Numbered from the stretch's first letter, positions 1 through 8,097 are shown. The stretch is DNA of 15,012 nucleotides from Lentisphaeria bacterium UBA7640 (GCA_002483765.1 DLIO01000121.1:1-15012), one strand, 5' to 3'. A program made the numbers and translations. Notes: generated by a model from the letters alone, not told the origin.

Positions 1-38
1 GTTATTCGTTTAGCCATTGCTCAGTACTCCTTTTTTAA

Positions 39-66
39 ATGTACGCATTAAATATAATACGTACAT
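39..66. repeat. 12-bp inverted repeat with TGTACG core
   Basis: The left arm ATGTACGCATTA (39-50) and right arm TAATACGTACAT (55-66) are complementary except at one position (C46/A59) and are separated by AATA. A third copy of the same core, GTGTACGCTTTA, lies at 135-146 inside the imperfect 14-bp palindrome AAAGTGTACGCTTT (132-145). This is seen directly. A protein-binding site or cruciform-type element is inferred; no regulator for it is visible in the window. Confidence 0.5.
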
Positions 67-80
67 GTTAAAATACAAGA

Positions 81-117
81 AAAAAAGCACGATTTTGATA
101 AAAAATCGCGCTTTTTT
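81..117 (+). terminator. Rho-independent terminator
   Basis: A strong stem forms between 81-96 and 102-117, with 15 of 16 positions paired (one A/C mismatch at 89/109) and a loop of about 5 nt. The + strand ends in a run of six T followed by an AT-rich stretch. The A-run on the other side could make it work both ways. Because the next + strand gene starts downstream, it most likely ends transcription of a + strand gene to the left of the window. Its 3' end may be the open frame at 1-51, which stops with TAA at 49-51, but that fragment is too short to identify. Confidence 0.65.
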
Positions 118-131
118 ATAATTTTTAGCTT

Positions 132-145
132 AAAGTGTACGCTTT
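132..145. promoter_or_regulatory. Imperfect palindrome upstream of small membrane gene
   Basis: AAAGTGTACGCTTT is symmetric except for one T/G position and repeats the TGTACGC core of the dyad at 39-66. A -10-like TATATT lies at 161-166, which would put this palindrome near the -35 position; no good -35 hexamer is present. An activator or repressor site for the gene starting at 209 is a reasonable inference but unproven. Confidence 0.3.
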
Positions 146-208
146 ATCCGACTTTCAGGTTATATTGGGCTTAATGTTTTGCCACCTATAAATAATGGAA
201 AGATATTA

Positions 209-559
209 ATGTACGTCGGCGGGGTTGTTATATTAATCTCCTGGTTAGCGATACTTTTCTTGCGGAGATGGAAATATCAAGCGTGGTTTGTTGCTCTGTT
301 GCTACCTTTCGGGTTCGTTATATTTGGATATGGTAGTTATAACTTGAGCTTCGGAAGGGCAAAAGAAAAATGGTTAAAATCCTCATTTTATCAGCAAAAA
401 AATGTAATAGAGAAGATGAAAAGAAGAAAGATAATTCCAAACAGCTCCAACGATGAAATCATTTCAATTATCAGAACACACACAGAGGGAGCTGATTACA
501 GCGAAATGTATTTCAGTTTAGTTGAGAAAATGCAAGAAATCCCGAAAGGGCAAGATTAG
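209..559 (+). CDS. Small two-helix membrane protein, unknown function
   Basis: I do not recognise this 116-residue protein. Two hydrophobic segments (about residues 2-18 and 26-42) are separated by a short basic turn (RRWK, 19-22). A hydrophilic, lysine-rich tail of about 70 residues follows (for example KMKRRK at 69-74). The arrangement suggests a helical hairpin with both ends on the same side of the membrane and the tail probably cytoplasmic. I chose ATG 209 because GGAAAG lies 6 nt upstream; a TTG at 179 in the same frame would add 10 residues but has no clear ribosome site. The coding sequence is visibly more AT-rich than the genes to its right, which may mean an orphan or transferred gene. 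It stands alone: a terminator lies upstream and the next gene is convergent. Confidence 0.6.
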   Translation: MYVGGVVILISWLAILFLRRWKYQAWFVALLLPFGFVIFGYGSYNLSFGRAKEKWLKSSFYQQKNVIEKMKRRKIIPNSSNDEIISIIRTHTEGADYSEMYFSLVEKMQEIPKGQD

Positions 560-682
560 TAACTGGTTTTCTATCATGGGAAAACTAATAATTTGTATAG
601 CAGTCAGATGTGGGTTTTGACTGCGCGTACCATTCGGTATAGCACAAAAAGCACTGAAGTGAATAGTGCAATTATGGCTTTC

Positions 683-713
683 AATTCGCGCGCGCATAAT
701 GCGCGCGCGAATT
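683..713. repeat. 31-bp GC-alternating palindrome, copy 1
   Basis: Two perfect 15-nt arms, AATTCGCGCGCGCAT (683-697) and ATGCGCGCGCGAATT (699-713), flank a single A. The core is alternating CG, which favours cruciform or Z-form structure. It lies 53 nt beyond the 3' end of the phosphomannomutase gene and 123 nt beyond the small membrane gene, so it sits between convergent genes. No T-run flanks it, so it is not a classical terminator, though as RNA it would form a very stable hairpin on either strand. A second copy is at 4824-4854. Confidence 0.85.
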
Positions 714-766
714 TAGGATTGCAATTATGAAGATTTTTTCCCGGTTTTTTAAATTCTAACCGTTCT

Positions 767-2083
767 TCAGTTGCGAATGATTGCTAATAGCTCGTCGCGT
801 TTTTGTTTCATCAATGCTTCGGTGTCCGCTTCGACGATTAAACGTAATAGCGGTTCTGTGTTTGATGCGCGGACATTGAACCACCAAGTAGGATATTCAG
901 TAGAGATGCCATCTAGCTCAAACTGTTTACCATCTTGGTAATCAGCGCGAATTTTCTTTAAAATAGGCGCGACATCGGCAACTTTAGAATTGAGTTCGCC
1001 ACTGGAATAATATTTGCGCAGTGGAGCCACCAATTCATGGGCTTTTTTGCCTGATTTGCAGATTAAGTTGGCAAACGTGATGAAAGATAGTCCCTGCGAT
1101 TCGGCGGTGAAGTTCTCTTTGAAGTAATAATGTCCAGACAATTCTCCGGCAAAAACTGCATCGTTTTCGCGCATTTGAGCTTTAATGAAGGCGTGACCGA
1201 CGCGTGACATAATCGCGGTGCCACCATTGGCCTCAATGACTTCTTTGACGACGCGACTGCTGCGCAAATCATAGAGAATAGTTGCAGGGCCATCAGATAG
1301 GATGTCCTGTGCAATCAGTGCGGTAAAGAGGTCCATCGGAATAATTTCGCCTTGATTGTCAACGAAACCACAACGATCGGCATCCCCGTCAAATCCGGCA
1401 CCAAAGTCAGCGCCATGTTCAATAACTTTAGCGCGTAGAACATCCAGCGTTGAGGTGTTTAATGGATTGGCTTCGTGGTTAGGGAAAGTGCCGTCTAGTT
1501 CTTTGTAGAGTGGAATGATGTCAAACATATCTTCAATGCCAGCGATTTCGAGCGAACCCATGGCATTGGCATAATCGACGACTACTTTGAGTTTTCGATC
1601 CATTTGAGCATGAGAACGCAGGAATTGAGCATATTCGTCGGAAATATCATATTTTGAGATTTTTCCGATCTTGTCTGATTTCTTCCAAGATTTAGCGGCG
1701 ACGATTTTTTCAATATCGGCAATACCAGTCGCACCACTGATGGGAACGGCGTCGGCAATACAAAGCTTGAACCCGCTCCATTCTGCCGGATTGTGTGACG
1801 CAGTGATGATAATGCTACCGTCTGCTTTTAGAGTGCCATTGGCAAAATAAGACATTGGAGTTGAAACCATTCCGATATCAATGACATCTGCGCCCTGCGC
1901 GACGATTCCAGCGGCTAACGCATCGAACATTGGCTTTGCGTGCGGGCGCATATCGATGCCGATTACAACTGTGCGCGCGCCGGTGAATTCGACATAAGCT
2001 CTGCCGATCGCTTCGGCAATCCCTTCATTGAGTTGCTCTGGATAAACTCCACGAATATCATACGCTTTAAAAATTCCTGACAT
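767..2083 (-). CDS. Phosphomannomutase/phosphoglucomutase
   Basis: This cytoplasmic alpha-D-phosphohexomutase (438 aa, normal for the bacterial PMM/PGM group) interconverts hexose 6-phosphate and 1-phosphate, supplying sugar nucleotides for envelope polysaccharide. All four active-site signatures are present in order: the phosphoserine loop TASHNP (94-99, Ser96), the metal loop DGDADR (232-237), the sugar-recognition loop GELSGH (313-318) and the phosphate-binding loop RASNTEP (405-411). GE-hydrophobic-SGH fits mannose/glucose mutases better than the GEQSGH of GlmM. AGGAG lies 9 nt before the ATG. It is the last gene of an apparent operon, 42 nt after the lipoprotein gene and downstream of glnN. 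Substrate preference between mannose and glucose cannot be fixed from sequence alone. Confidence 0.93.
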   Translation of the reverse strand: MSGIFKAYDIRGVYPEQLNEGIAEAIGRAYVEFTGARTVVIGIDMRPHAKPMFDALAAGIVAQGADVIDIGMVSTPMSYFANGTLKADGSIIITASHNPAEWSGFKLCIADAVPISGATGIADIEKIVAAKSWKKSDKIGKISKYDISDEYAQFLRSHAQMDRKLKVVVDYANAMGSLEIAGIEDMFDIIPLYKELDGTFPNHEANPLNTSTLDVLRAKVIEHGADFGAGFDGDADRCGFVDNQGEIIPMDLFTALIAQDILSDGPATILYDLRSSRVVKEVIEANGGTAIMSRVGHAFIKAQMRENDAVFAGELSGHYYFKENFTAESQGLSFITFANLICKSGKKAHELVAPLRKYYSSGELNSKVADVAPILKKIRADYQDGKQFELDGISTEYPTWWFNVRASNTEPLLRLIVEADTEALMKQKRDELLAIIRN

Positions 2084-2125
2084 AGTCTGTTTCTCCTGTT
2101 GGTTGTTTACGATTTTTATTGAATT

Positions 2126-2557
2126 TCAATTTAAAATTTTGTGATCCATAATAACGGTTTGACGCCAGCGCACTTGTTCTGATTTAATCAGGCTCATTTC
2201 CCATTCAAAAAGCTCGTTGCCAAGTGGTTTGAAACTTGCTTGCAAAAGATAGTCCGGTTCTGTTTTATCGACTTGGAAACCGAGTGTTCTTTGCGCCGAG
2301 CTCATGACGTATAGCGCGTAATTGCGAAACGGCGCATCGGCTGATGTTTTGAGCGTTACACGGCTCGAGGCTGTGAGTTCACCAATACTGCCAGCAATCA
2401 ACGACGAGCTCAATAAATTAGCAGCACCGAGCGCGGAATATGTTTGCTTGACGGGGATTTTGACGATTACACCATCTTCCGGCGGTTCACCATCCGGTAG
2501 CGAGTTGCAACCGATCAGCAGAAGCAACAGTGAAGCAGTTATCAACCGTTTTATCAC
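2126..2557 (-). CDS. Small predicted lipoprotein
   Basis: This 143-residue protein has a lipoprotein signal: basic MIKR, a leucine-rich core and lipobox LIGC with acylated Cys17, followed by Asn, then a proline/acid-rich linker. The mature part has a small-residue stretch (about 42-66) and a C-terminal alpha/beta-looking region in which EPDYLLQASF (100-109) is followed by FEWEMSLIKSEQVRW (117-131). That pattern recalls the strand pairs of LpoB/CsgG-like lipoproteins, but the likeness is weak and no family is claimed. It starts at GTG (2555-2557), supported by a strong GGGGAGG ribosome site 5 nt upstream. Only 21 nt separate it from the glnN stop codon, so it is almost certainly co-transcribed with glnN and the phosphomannomutase gene. 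Its role is unknown; membrane-anchored on the periplasmic side. Confidence 0.75.
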   Translation of the reverse strand: MIKRLITASLLLLLIGCNSLPDGEPPEDGVIVKIPVKQTYSALGAANLLSSSLIAGSIGELTASSRVTLKTSADAPFRNYALYVMSSAQRTLGFQVDKTEPDYLLQASFKPLGNELFEWEMSLIKSEQVRWRQTVIMDHKILN

Positions 2558-2578
2558 GCAAGCCTCCCCAAAGATAAT

Positions 2579-4717
2579 TTAGTATATGAACAACATCTCG
2601 CGATATTTGGGAAGTGGCCAAGCGTCATCAGAAACGACTTCTTCCAAACGGTCAACTACTACGCGAAGTTCATTCATGGTTTGCACTAATTCGGCTGCGG
2701 AGTTCTTTTTCAATGCCTTTGTCAGCTTTCCTGATTTTATATTTAGCTCGTCAATGGCACTTCCGAGGACTTTGGCAAGTTCAGTCAAACCTTCAACGCC
2801 AGGCAGTTCCAATTTTTTGGCATTGAGCAGAGCGGTAGTTATTTTAGAGTATTGCTCGATTACTGCTGGAATAATCATGCTGTTGCTGATCTCTAAGGCG
2901 ACTCCGCCTTCGATACGGATGCGGCGGCGGTATTCTTCGACGAATACTTCATGGCGTGACGATATCTCCAGTTCTGTAAACACTGCGTATTTTTTAAATA
3001 ATTCAACGTTTTCTCGAGCGGTCAAAGCCTTAAGCCATTCAACTGTAGACGGCTGAGTATATAAGCCACGCGTAGATGCTTCTTTGCGCCACGCTTCTGA
3101 ATAATTGTCGCCATTAAAGATAATCCGTTTATGTTTCTGGATGATCGATTTAAGCAATGTTTGAAGTTCAGCGTTAAAAGTTTTCGGGTTAAATTTCTCA
3201 ACTTCAGTCGCAATTTTGTCGAAAGCTTCGGCGGCAATGGTATTGATCACGATCATGGGGCCAGAACAAGATTGACTGGCTCCTGGAGCACGAAATTCAA
3301 ATTTATTACCGGTAAAGGCAAACGGGCTGGTGCGATTGCGGTCAGTTGCGTCACGCGGTAATGGTGGCAAAATGTCAACCCCAATACGCATCGGACAAGC
3401 CTGATGGCTGCTGGCACAATCCTTGCCATTTTCCAGTCCCTCGATAATGTCGTTCAGTTGATCGCCTAAATAAATCGAGATAATTCCTGGAGGGGCTTCA
3501 TTAGCGCCCAAGCGGTGGTCATTGCCGGCTCCTGCCATGGCGGATAAAAGGAGATCGCTATGTTTGTCGACTGCCTGGATCATGGCGCAGAGCGCGGTCA
3601 GGAAGATCGCATTTTGATGAGGATCGTTACCAGGTTCGAAAATATTGGTTTGGCCACATAGCAACGACCAGTTGTTATGTTTACCAGAACCGTTAACTCC
3701 AGCGAATGGTTTTTCATGGAGCAGGCAAACCAGTCCATGGCGGTCTGCGACCTGGCGCAAAACTTCCATGACCAACATATTGTGATCGACCGCGAGGTTG
3801 GCTTCTTCAAAAATTGGCGCCAGTTCAAATTGTGCGGGCGCGACTTCGTTGTGACGAGTTTTTGCAGGAATACCGAGTCTCCACAATTCCTGTTCAACTT
3901 CAGTCATAAATTTCAGTACGCGCTGTTTGATTGAACCAAAGTAATGATCCTCAAGTTGTTGGTGTTTTTGCGGTGGTGCGCCAAACAGCGTGCGCCCAGT
4001 TTGTACCAGGTCTGGACGTTGCAGATAAAATAGTTTGTCGATTAAGAAATATTCCTGTTCAGCGCCCAACATTACAGTGACTTTGCCGGCAGGTTGTTTG
4101 AAAGCTTTCATCAGTCGTTTGGTAGCATTTGAAAGGGCTTGGATTGAACGAAGCATCGGGGTTTTTTTATCCAACGTAGCGCCAGTATAGGAGCAAAATG
4201 CGGTCGGAATACAAAGCGTTGCGCCATTGCCATGACGTTTAATAAATGCCGGACTGGTCGGGTCCCAGGCAGTATAACCGCGCGCTTCAAAGGTGCAGCG
4301 TAAACCGCCAGAAGGAAAACTTGACGCGTCAGGTTCGCCGACGACTAGATTTTTCCCAGAGAATGCCAGTATTGCTTTATCGCCGGAAATTTCGAGGAAC
4401 GAGTCGTGTTTCTCTGCAGTAGCGCCAGTCAGAGGGAGAAACCAATGAGTGAAATGAGTTGCGCCGCGATCAATGGCCCATTTTTTCATGCCGTGAGCGA
4501 CATCAGCGGCGATTTTTTCATTCAGTGGCGCGCCGTCATTGATGGTCGCCAACAATTTCTCTGCGACTGGCCGCGGCAGATATTGTTTGATTGATTCGGT
4601 ATTAAAGACATCTTCGGCATAAAAATCAATATTGCCGGCCACCCCTCTGAGCGGATTGTCGACTTTACGTGTCGCGATGGTATCTATAGTTTTGCTTCTG
4701 TTGGACATGTTCATCAT
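2579..4717 (-). CDS. glnN: Glutamine synthetase type III
   Basis: This enzyme forms glutamine from glutamate, ammonia and ATP in the cytoplasm. At 712 residues it has the length of the GSIII family, not GSI or GSII. A GSIII-type N-terminal region (about 35-215) precedes the catalytic barrel. Catalytic-region motifs visible in order are GAEQEYFLID (218-227, metal glutamates E220/E222), RHNEVAPAQFELAP (288-301), HEKPFAGVNGSGKHNNWS (334-351, NGSGKH loop), NDHRLGANEAPP (399-410) and FEFRAPGAS (473-481). A helical C-terminal extension ends with PLPKYREMLF, as in other GSIII enzymes. Two adjacent ATG codons are possible starts: GGAG lies 4 nt before the first and 7 nt before the second, so the protein may begin at the second Met. 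It is first in an operon with the lipoprotein and phosphomannomutase genes. No GlnB or Ntr gene is nearby. Confidence 0.96.
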   Translation of the reverse strand: MMNMSNRSKTIDTIATRKVDNPLRGVAGNIDFYAEDVFNTESIKQYLPRPVAEKLLATINDGAPLNEKIAADVAHGMKKWAIDRGATHFTHWFLPLTGATAEKHDSFLEISGDKAILAFSGKNLVVGEPDASSFPSGGLRCTFEARGYTAWDPTSPAFIKRHGNGATLCIPTAFCSYTGATLDKKTPMLRSIQALSNATKRLMKAFKQPAGKVTVMLGAEQEYFLIDKLFYLQRPDLVQTGRTLFGAPPQKHQQLEDHYFGSIKQRVLKFMTEVEQELWRLGIPAKTRHNEVAPAQFELAPIFEEANLAVDHNMLVMEVLRQVADRHGLVCLLHEKPFAGVNGSGKHNNWSLLCGQTNIFEPGNDPHQNAIFLTALCAMIQAVDKHSDLLLSAMAGAGNDHRLGANEAPPGIISIYLGDQLNDIIEGLENGKDCASSHQACPMRIGVDILPPLPRDATDRNRTSPFAFTGNKFEFRAPGASQSCSGPMIVINTIAAEAFDKIATEVEKFNPKTFNAELQTLLKSIIQKHKRIIFNGDNYSEAWRKEASTRGLYTQPSTVEWLKALTARENVELFKKYAVFTELEISSRHEVFVEEYRRRIRIEGGVALEISNSMIIPAVIEQYSKITTALLNAKKLELPGVEGLTELAKVLGSAIDELNIKSGKLTKALKKNSAAELVQTMNELRVVVDRLEEVVSDDAWPLPKYREMLFIY

Positions 4718-4749
4718 GAGACTCCTTGAAACTTAATTCGTAAATATTT

Positions 4750-4777
4750 AATTTACAGTATTTAATGCTAAAATCAA
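4750..4777 (-). promoter_or_regulatory. Candidate glnN promoter
   Basis: On the - strand, TTGATT (4772-4777) and TAAATT (4750-4755) are 16 nt apart, each matching 4 of 6 consensus positions. Transcription would start about 25 nt upstream of glnN. This is the best pair in the 106 nt between glnN and the palindrome at 4824-4854. I looked for a sigma-54 element (GG and GC about 10 nt apart) and found none facing glnN. Confidence 0.3.
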
Positions 4778-4823
4778 TCGACAGGTTTGCGAATCTCTTT
4801 TTGTTCATTATTAGTGGCAGTTA

Positions 4824-4854
4824 AATTCTCGCGCGCATTATGCGCGCGCAAATT
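4824..4854. repeat. 31-bp GC-alternating palindrome, copy 2
   Basis: Arms 4824-4838 and 4840-4854 around T4839 are complementary at 13 of 15 positions. Read on the - strand this element matches copy 1 (683-713) at 29 of 31 positions; the two differences account for the two mismatched pairs. It lies between the 3' end of the RND pump gene (86 nt away) and the glnN start (106 nt away), so it could separate the two operons. As at copy 1, no T-run follows the hairpin. Confidence 0.8.
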
Positions 4855-4940
4855 CATAGTCAACAAATACATGTATAAAAACACTCGATATCTAAAATTT
4901 CCGATAATGGCCATGGTGAATATTTAGAGATTTTCCGACG

Positions 4941-7900
4941 TTATGCTTTTCTATTTTTTCCGCGGAATACTTTGGCACCCCATTCGCCGATATTTTGGAA
5001 TATGGTATACAATCCAGGGATAAAGAAAAGTCCAAGGGTAGTAGCTAATACCATGCCACAGAACGTGGTCACTCCGATTACCTGACGGCTGCCGGAACCG
5101 GCGCCGCTGGCAATTACCATCGGGAAAACCCCGAGTACAAAAGACCATGCTGTCATCAATACTGCACGATAACGCGTTCCGGCACCTATAATTGCGGATT
5201 CATAAATGGATTTGCCACTTTCGCGTTGTTGTTTTGCGAACTCAACGATTAAAATCGCGTTCTTACTGGCCAGTCCAACTAGCATCACTAAACCAATCTG
5301 AGCATAAATGTTTAATGATATGCCCCAAATTTTCATACCCAGCAGTGCGCCCAACATCGCGACGCCAATGGATAAGACTACCGAAATTGGCAGTGTCCAG
5401 TTTTCATATTGTCCGACGAGAAACAGATATCCGAACAGTAGAGATAATGATAGTAACAACAAAATTTTGCCTTCGTTGTTGCGTTCTTGATAACTCATAT
5501 CGGTCCAAGCGATACGATAACTTTTGGGTAACTCGGTCTCAGCTAATGTTTCAAGTTCACGCATCAATTGTCCACTGCTGGCGCCGGGTTTTGCCATGGC
5601 GTTGAAATCCGCAGAAGTAAATTGGTTGAAACGGGTGATAACCCGCGGACCAACTACATTGCGCAAAGTCGCAATGGCGGCGATCGGCACAATATTTCCA
5701 CTATCGGTCATTATATTGATCTCTTCAATATTATTGATAGAGCTACGATATTTTGCTTCAGCTTGAATTTTCACTTTATATGAATGGCCGTATAGGTTGA
5801 AGTCATTAACATATAGTGATGCTAGCTTACTCTGCATCGTGGAGAATATCCGACTGATTGGAATGCCCAACGCTTCTGCTTTGGCGCGATCAATGTCAAG
5901 ATATAACTGAGGTGTTGCCGCATCATAAGAGCTAAAGGCAACCATTGCAGATGGCAATTGCATCGATTTTCCAATAAAGCTGCGTAGTGTGGAGGCGAGC
6001 TCTTGAGGAGTCTGTGACTCAGTTGCCTGCAACTGCATGCTGGCGCCACCAGTAATTCCTAATCCCATAATTGCAGGTGGATTGAAAGAGTTAATTTGTG
6101 CATCGGCAACGGTTGCCGTGATTGCGGTGACTTGGGCATAGATACTATCGAGGCTTAAATCTGGAGTTTTTCGCTTGTCCCAATGATCAAGAGAAACAAT
6201 CATCATTCCAGTGTTTTCGCCACTTCCGCCAATCATACTAAACCCAGCAATCGCCATTACGTCTCTAACGCCGGGAATGGAACGGATAAGCTGATCTGCT
6301 TCTAAGAGGACTCTTTTTGTGCGATACAGTGAAGCACCTGCAGGGAGTTGAACGTCAGAGAAAATTGCGCCTTTATCCTCGTCAGGAAGAAATCCACCTG
6401 GAGTTTGTTTGAAAAGAAAATAGTTAGCAACCATCAAACAGGCAAAAATTGGAATCATGATCACTAGTCGACGAGTTAAAAAACCAGAGACAACTAGGAA
6501 AATATTTTTTGTCAGGTTCAGGGCCCAGTTTACCGGGGCAAATGTGAAATGGTTGATTTTACCGAGCATTCCCCCAGATTTTGAGGCCGTGTCTGCTTTA
6601 CTGCGCAGCAATATCGCGCACAAAGCAGGGCTGAGTGTAAATGCTACAGTGGTTGACAATACCAGTGCGGTGCAGATGGTCAAAGCAAACTGTCGGTAGA
6701 TAGTTCCTACCATTCCTCCGTAAAAACCGAGTGGTGCATAAGCTGCCACAATCACTAATGTTGTTGCGACTAATGCGCCAGAGATTTGGCCCATACTTTT
6801 AATGGCCGCTTCTTTTGGCGATAAATCCTCTTCGTCAATCAAGCGCATTACGTTCTCAACTACCACAATGGCATCATCCACAACCGAACCGATAACAAGA
6901 ATTAACGCAAACATAGTCAGTACGTTAATACTATATCCAGAAAGCTTTAGCATGGCAAAGGTACCGATTAGTGAGACCGGAATCGCAGTAGAAGGAATTA
7001 ACGTCGCGCGCCAATCCTGTAAAAAGATATAGGTAATCAAGACCACCAAAGTCAGGGTGATCAGTAGCGTAATGACGATTTCTCTGAGTGTAACTCGGAT
7101 AAATTCGGTCGGATCGTACATTAAATGTGCGGTCATTCCTTCTGGGAAATACCCTGAGAGTTCTTTGATTTTGGCGTTGACTTCATTGATTACTGAGTTG
7201 GCATTAGCTTCACTACTGCGATAAATAGCAATCGCCACCGCTTCAGCACCGTTATAATAACTTTCGCCACCGTAACTCTCTGCTCCAAGCTCTACTTTGG
7301 CAATGTCACCAATGCGGATTTGCCGACCATTGTCAGTAGTTTTAACAATGATGTTAGCGAACTCCAGTTCAGTGAAAAGCCGGCCTTGGGTATTGATTTT
7401 AAGTTGTATTAAGTGGTTGCTTTCATCTGTGCCGACAGCTCCAGTCGCTGCCTGGATGTTTTGATTGCGAATAGCCGAGACAATCTCCTCTGGGCGCACC
7501 TGTAGAGCTGTCATGTGTAAAGGATCAAGCCAAATACGCATGCTATAAGCTTTTTCGCCGAAAATCGCGACGTCACTAACCCCATTGATACGAGCGATAG
7601 GATCTTTTACATTAATACTGACGTAATTACTCATGAAAAGCTTGGTGAGATTTTTGTCTTCCGATGAAAATACATATACCGCCAACATATCGCTGTTGCG
7701 CTTCATAACATCAATGCCAAGAGCGCGCACTTCCGCAGGGAGCGATGTCTCAGCGCGACTGACCGCGTTCTGAACGTTAACCTGCGCGATGTCAGTATTG
7801 ATTCCTGACTGAAAAGTGATGCTTAGTGAATAGTTTCCGCTATTATCAGAGTTAGATGAAAAATAGACCATGTCCTCGACGCCGTTGATTTCTGATTCAA

Positions 7901-8096
7901 TTATCGAAGCGACGGTATCGGCAATAACTTGTGAGCTTGCGCCTGGGTAGCTTGCGCGCACTAGAACTTGAGGTGGCGCGACTTCTGGATATTCGGCAAT
8001 TGGTAGATTAAATAAACAGAGTACACCACCGAGCATGATAATCAGTGACACCACAATAGCCAGCCTAGGGCGGTTAATAAAAACTTCTGAAATCAT
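4941..8096 (-). CDS. RND efflux pump, inner-membrane transporter (AcrB/HAE1 type)
   Basis: This proton-driven exporter takes hydrophobic or amphiphilic compounds from the inner membrane and periplasm. It has 1051 residues from the chosen start, close to AcrB length. TM1 (about 10-30) is followed by a large periplasmic loop, TM2-6, a second periplasmic loop and the C-terminal helix bundle. The proton-relay pair is Asp407-Asp408 in GSVVDDAIVVVENV, and Lys945 lies in GLASKNAILIVEF; both match the AcrB arrangement. I rejected the longer frame from 8168, which would add 24 residues overlapping the adaptor gene, in favour of the ATG at 8094-8096. That start lies 1 nt after the adaptor stop codon, with AGGA about 9 nt upstream, and gives the canonical N-terminus MISEVFINRP. 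It is the last gene of the marR-adaptor-pump operon. Substrate cannot be told from sequence. Confidence 0.95.
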   Translation of the reverse strand: MISEVFINRPRLAIVVSLIIMLGGVLCLFNLPIAEYPEVAPPQVLVRASYPGASSQVIADTVASIIESEINGVEDMVYFSSNSDNSGNYSLSITFQSGINTDIAQVNVQNAVSRAETSLPAEVRALGIDVMKRNSDMLAVYVFSSEDKNLTKLFMSNYVSINVKDPIARINGVSDVAIFGEKAYSMRIWLDPLHMTALQVRPEEIVSAIRNQNIQAATGAVGTDESNHLIQLKINTQGRLFTELEFANIIVKTTDNGRQIRIGDIAKVELGAESYGGESYYNGAEAVAIAIYRSSEANANSVINEVNAKIKELSGYFPEGMTAHLMYDPTEFIRVTLREIVITLLITLTLVVLITYIFLQDWRATLIPSTAIPVSLIGTFAMLKLSGYSINVLTMFALILVIGSVVDDAIVVVENVMRLIDEEDLSPKEAAIKSMGQISGALVATTLVIVAAYAPLGFYGGMVGTIYRQFALTICTALVLSTTVAFTLSPALCAILLRSKADTASKSGGMLGKINHFTFAPVNWALNLTKNIFLVVSGFLTRRLVIMIPIFACLMVANYFLFKQTPGGFLPDEDKGAIFSDVQLPAGASLYRTKRVLLEADQLIRSIPGVRDVMAIAGFSMIGGSGENTGMMIVSLDHWDKRKTPDLSLDSIYAQVTAITATVADAQINSFNPPAIMGLGITGGASMQLQATESQTPQELASTLRSFIGKSMQLPSAMVAFSSYDAATPQLYLDIDRAKAEALGIPISRIFSTMQSKLASLYVNDFNLYGHSYKVKIQAEAKYRSSINNIEEINIMTDSGNIVPIAAIATLRNVVGPRVITRFNQFTSADFNAMAKPGASSGQLMRELETLAETELPKSYRIAWTDMSYQERNNEGKILLLLSLSLLFGYLFLVGQYENWTLPISVVLSIGVAMLGALLGMKIWGISLNIYAQIGLVMLVGLASKNAILIVEFAKQQRESGKSIYESAIIGAGTRYRAVLMTAWSFVLGVFPMVIASGAGSGSRQVIGVTTFCGMVLATTLGLFFIPGLYTIFQNIGEWGAKVFRGKNRKA

Positions 8097-8097
8097 G

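Noticed and set aside
179..208. TTG start for the small membrane gene
   Set aside because: There is no ribosome site, whereas ATG 209 has GGAAAG at good distance.
600..624. Hairpin GCAGTCA/TGACTGC as a terminator for the small membrane gene
   Set aside because: It has only a 7-bp stem, an 11-nt loop and no T-run after it.
672..732. 18-codon + strand frame running through the palindrome
   Set aside because: It is very short, has no ribosome site, and its residues merely reflect the CG-alternating repeat.
1971..1984. A third copy of the CG-alternating repeat
   Set aside because: It is only a short TGCGCGCGC run inside the phosphomannomutase coding sequence, with no matching second arm.
2586..3056. 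Long + strand open frame of 156 codons opposite glnN
   Set aside because: It is antisense to a clearly conserved glutamine synthetase and rich in serine/threonine as expected of a shadow frame; it has no ribosome site or recognisable motif.
4811..4831. TGGCAG...TTCTC as a sigma-54 promoter for glnN
   Set aside because: It lacks the GC of the -12 element and points away from glnN, towards the pump gene 3' end.
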